Below, one piece after another: positions 61,801-64,000 of a stretch of DNA of 64,000 bases. A program made the position numbers and the translations under genes. This stretch comes from Rheum nobile (taxonomy: Eukaryota; Streptophyta; Magnoliopsida; Caryophyllales; Polygonaceae), in assembly GCA_027886185.1 (NCBI GenBank), contig WOAB01000619.1:7192001-7256000 (forward strand), read 5' to 3'. The notes under the pieces were generated by a model. That model saw nothing but the letters and a program-made list of their open reading frames with translations. It searched no databases and was not told where the DNA came from. The first letter of the stretch is position 1; each line of letters starts with the position of its first letter.

Positions 61801-63213
61801 TCACGTCTCTTCTTCGGTTCCATGCCTAGCCCATAACACTTTCACCAAAGGAATAACTTTGTTCCTCAATTTCTTTTGATCTGCCGCTAGAATCTTTACA
61901 GGTGATTCCTCAAACGTGCCATCAGATTGAAATGCTATCTCCTTAAAGTTCAGAACATGAGTCGGATGATACACATACCTCCTCAGCTGAGACACATGAA
62001 ATACGTCATGCATTCCACTCATCTTTGGCGGCAATGCAACTTGGTAAGCCACGACACCAACTCTCTTCAGAATCTCAAAGGGACCAGCATATCTAGGACT
62101 CAACTTACCTCGTTTCCCAAATTTGAATACTCCTTTAGTCGGCGAAACTTTAATAAACACATGATCTCCCACACTGAATTCCAAAGGACGTCTATGAACA
62201 TCTGCATAAGATTTCTGTCTGCTCTGAGCTGACAACAACCTCTGACGAATCACCTCAATGTCGTCCTTAGTTTTCTGCAGAAGCTCAGGAGCCACTAACA
62301 CAGCATCAGTCAAATCATCCCAACACAAGGGCGATCTACAACGACGACCATACAAAGCTTCATACGGCGCCATCTTAATCGATGCATGCCAACTATTATT
62401 GTACGTAAATTCTATCAAATGCAACCTGTCTTCCCAATTTCCTGGCCAATCTAAAGCACAAGCTCGAAGCATGTCTTCCAAGGTTTGAATTGTCCTTTCA
62501 GACTGACCGTCAGTTTGTGGATGAAAAGATGTACTAAATCTCAGTTGCGTACCCATTGCCGCATGCACGGATTTCCAAAAACGAGATGTAAATCGTCCAT
62601 CTCTGTCAGACACAATAGTCTTGGGAACACCGTGCAGTCTAACTATCTCCTGCAAGAATATTTCAGCTAACTTCTCTGGATTCCAAGTAATCTTGATAGG
62701 TATAAAGTGTGAAGACTTCGTCAAACGATCCACAATCACCCATATTGCCTCATTCCCTTTTCGGGATCTAGGAAGAGCAACAACAAAATCCATCGATATG
62801 TCTTCCCACTTCCATTCAGGAATAGGAAGCGGTTGTATCTCTCCAGCTGGTCTCTGGTGTTCAATCTTAACCTGCTGACAGATCAAACACCTCGACACAT
62901 ACTCAGCAACTTCTTGTTTCATATTACTCCACCAATAATTTCGTCTCAAGTCCTTGTACATCTTGCTGGCTCCAGGGTGTACTGAATAAGCCGAAGAATG
63001 ACTTTCCTTAAGGATTAACTCCTTAAGTTCCTTGTCAGCTGGCACACATAGCCGATTCTGGAATCGTAATATCTCATCCTCATGAATGAGAAATCCGGGT
63101 GCCTTTCCTTGAGCAACTTCACTGCACAGTTTACTCAACACAAGTTCATGCAGTTGTTTCTCCTTGATCGACTCTACTAGCGTCGATTGAATTTCCATCA
63201 CATTCAGCATCAT
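61801..63213 (-). pseudogene. Gypsy integrase with truncated chromodomain tail
   Basis: 470 codons on the minus strand; the frame is open upstream to about 63290, where it is shifted from the RNase H frame. The HHCC zinc finger region includes HPGASKMYKDLRRNYWW and CLICQQVK. The catalytic triad is in SMDFVVALP, VSDRDGRFTSRFW and HPQTDGQSERTIQTLEDML. The C-terminal part has GDHVFIKVSPTKGVFKFG, LSPRYAGPFEIL and MSGMHDVFHVSQLRRYV, and the chromodomain-like end LRNKVIPLVKVLWARHG. A TGA at 61801-61803 replaces the Trp that normally follows EE(A/T)T; about 17 more residues follow in frame, so the tail is cut. Inactive because of the upstream frameshift. Confidence 0.85.
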
Positions 63214-63281
63214 CGGTTCCTTCTCACACCAAATCTCAATTTCACCTCTTACAAACTCTTGTTGTAACTCTGGTTGAGCTA

Positions 63282-64000
63282 TTAATAAGCAACCCTAAGT
63301 TCTGGGGTCAACATTCTACTCAAGGCATCCGCCACTACATTGGCTTTTCCTGGATGATAACATATGTCTATATCATAATCTTTAATCAACTCAAGCCACC
63401 GTCTCTGTCTCAAATTCAATTCCTTCTGAGTGAATACATACTTCAGGCTCTTATGATCAGTGAAAATTGGACATCTTACCCCATACAAATAATGTCGCCA
63501 AATCTTGAGAGCAAAGACTACGGCGGCAAGTTCCAAATCATGGGTAGGATAATTGACTTCATGAGATTTAAGTTGACGAGAAGCATAGGCTATAACCTTT
63601 CCATTCTGCATTAGAACACAACCCAAACCTTGCTTAGAAGCATCACTGTAAACGGCAAATCCTTCGGTTCCTTGCGGTAAGGCTAACACTGGTGCACTAG
63701 TCAAACGTCTCTTGAGCTCTTCAAAACTCTCCATACACTTCCTGTACCATTCAAACTTCGTGGTCTTACGCAGCAGATTAGTTAATGGCCGTGCAATCTG
63801 AGAAAAGCCTTCCATAAATCTCGTGTAATAGCCTGCCAGTCCAAGAAAGCTTCGAACTTCTTTAACATTCTGAAGTGGTCTCCAATTTGCTACCGCTTCT
63901 ATTTTCTGTGGATCGACCATTACACCTTCACTAGAGATCACATGGCCAAGAAATGCCACCTTAGGTAACCAAAAATCACATTTTGATAACTTGGCAAACA
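63282..64000 (-). pseudogene. Gypsy RT C-terminus and RNase H, runs off window
   Basis: Minus strand, open to the window edge. It begins in the RT thumb (KLSKCDFWLPKVAFLGHVIS, VANWRPLQNVKEVRSFLGLA) and continues into RNase H: PVLALPQGTEGFAVYSDASK with the first catalytic Asp, YASRQLKSHEVNYPTHDLEL with the Glu, and FTDHKSLKYVFTQKELNLRQ with the next Asp. It ends with YHPGKANVVADALSR. A frameshift at about 63285-63295 (after PELRVA) disconnects it from the integrase. The RT active-site YVDD lies beyond 64000. Confidence 0.87.

Larger units (their letters stand above)
59905..64000 (-). mobile_element. Tekay-type Ty3/gypsy element, 3' part, cut by window
   Basis: The 3' LTR (59905-61715) is followed upwards by a polypurine tract and pol on the minus strand. 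Pol order is RT, RNase H, integrase with a chromodomain-like tail, as in chromoviruses of Tekay/Del type. The 5' half is beyond 64000, so age and target duplication cannot be read here. Confidence 0.88.

Overview
This is nuclear DNA of a flowering plant, most likely a eudicot. The evidence is an 11-exon plant-type cathepsin B gene with GT-AG introns, an AT-rich background, and dense plant transposons: Ty1/copia elements of SIRE/Maximus type, Athila-type and Tekay-type Ty3/gypsy elements, hAT, Mutator, Helitron and LINE. I cannot name the species. Only one gene looks like an intact host gene; almost everything else is transposon or transposon debris. | LAYOUT. 1-1297: AT-rich DNA ending in a Helitron 3' terminus, with a 524 bp foldback MITE inside it that has a perfect 9 bp target duplication. 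1561-4129 (minus): cathepsin B-like cysteine protease, complete, including an apparent 5-nt microexon. 5532-8383: hAT transposase on the minus strand, spliced and nearly full length but with one nonsense codon. 9420-10424: tandem-repeat array. 11270-14689: Mutator-like element with ~185 bp terminal inverted repeats, carrying a transposase fragment and, antisense to it, a broken plant mobile domain (PMD) gene. 15964-16593: hAT-type MITE with 8 bp target duplication. 17489-18784: LRR-kinase scrap, a perfect hairpin and a solo-LTR-like sequence. 21391-23990: LINE relic. 24004: second Helitron 3' end. | 25516-38489: Athila-like retrotransposon (TSD CATAT) with only gag/protease remnants, packed with CG-rich palindromes. 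A SIRE-like copia element (31028-38163, minus, TSD ACTGG) is inserted in its 3' LTR; it keeps intact gag and a large extra ORF but has no pol. | 39312 to about 59330: a Helitron on the minus strand with broken PIF1-type helicase and RPA-like genes. It is split by a second SIRE-like element of the same family (39551-55976, TSD AGTCT) whose single long ORF lacks the capsid part of gag and the integrase core. That element is itself split by a third copia element (44359-54981, TSD CCTTC) with recognisable gag, protease, integrase, RT, RNase H and extra ORF but several stops. | 59905-64000: 3' part of a Tekay-type gypsy element on the minus strand, with its LTR and the end of pol, running off the window. 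| HOW IT WORKS TOGETHER. The cathepsin B gene stands alone among mobile elements. The two related SIRE-like copies have complementary losses: one has gag and the extra ORF, the other RT and RNase H. Each looks non-autonomous, and mobilisation in trans is the natural inference. Target duplications prove the nesting order. Within each copia element the two LTRs differ by about 1.8-1.9 percent by my eye count, so the three insertions look close in age.
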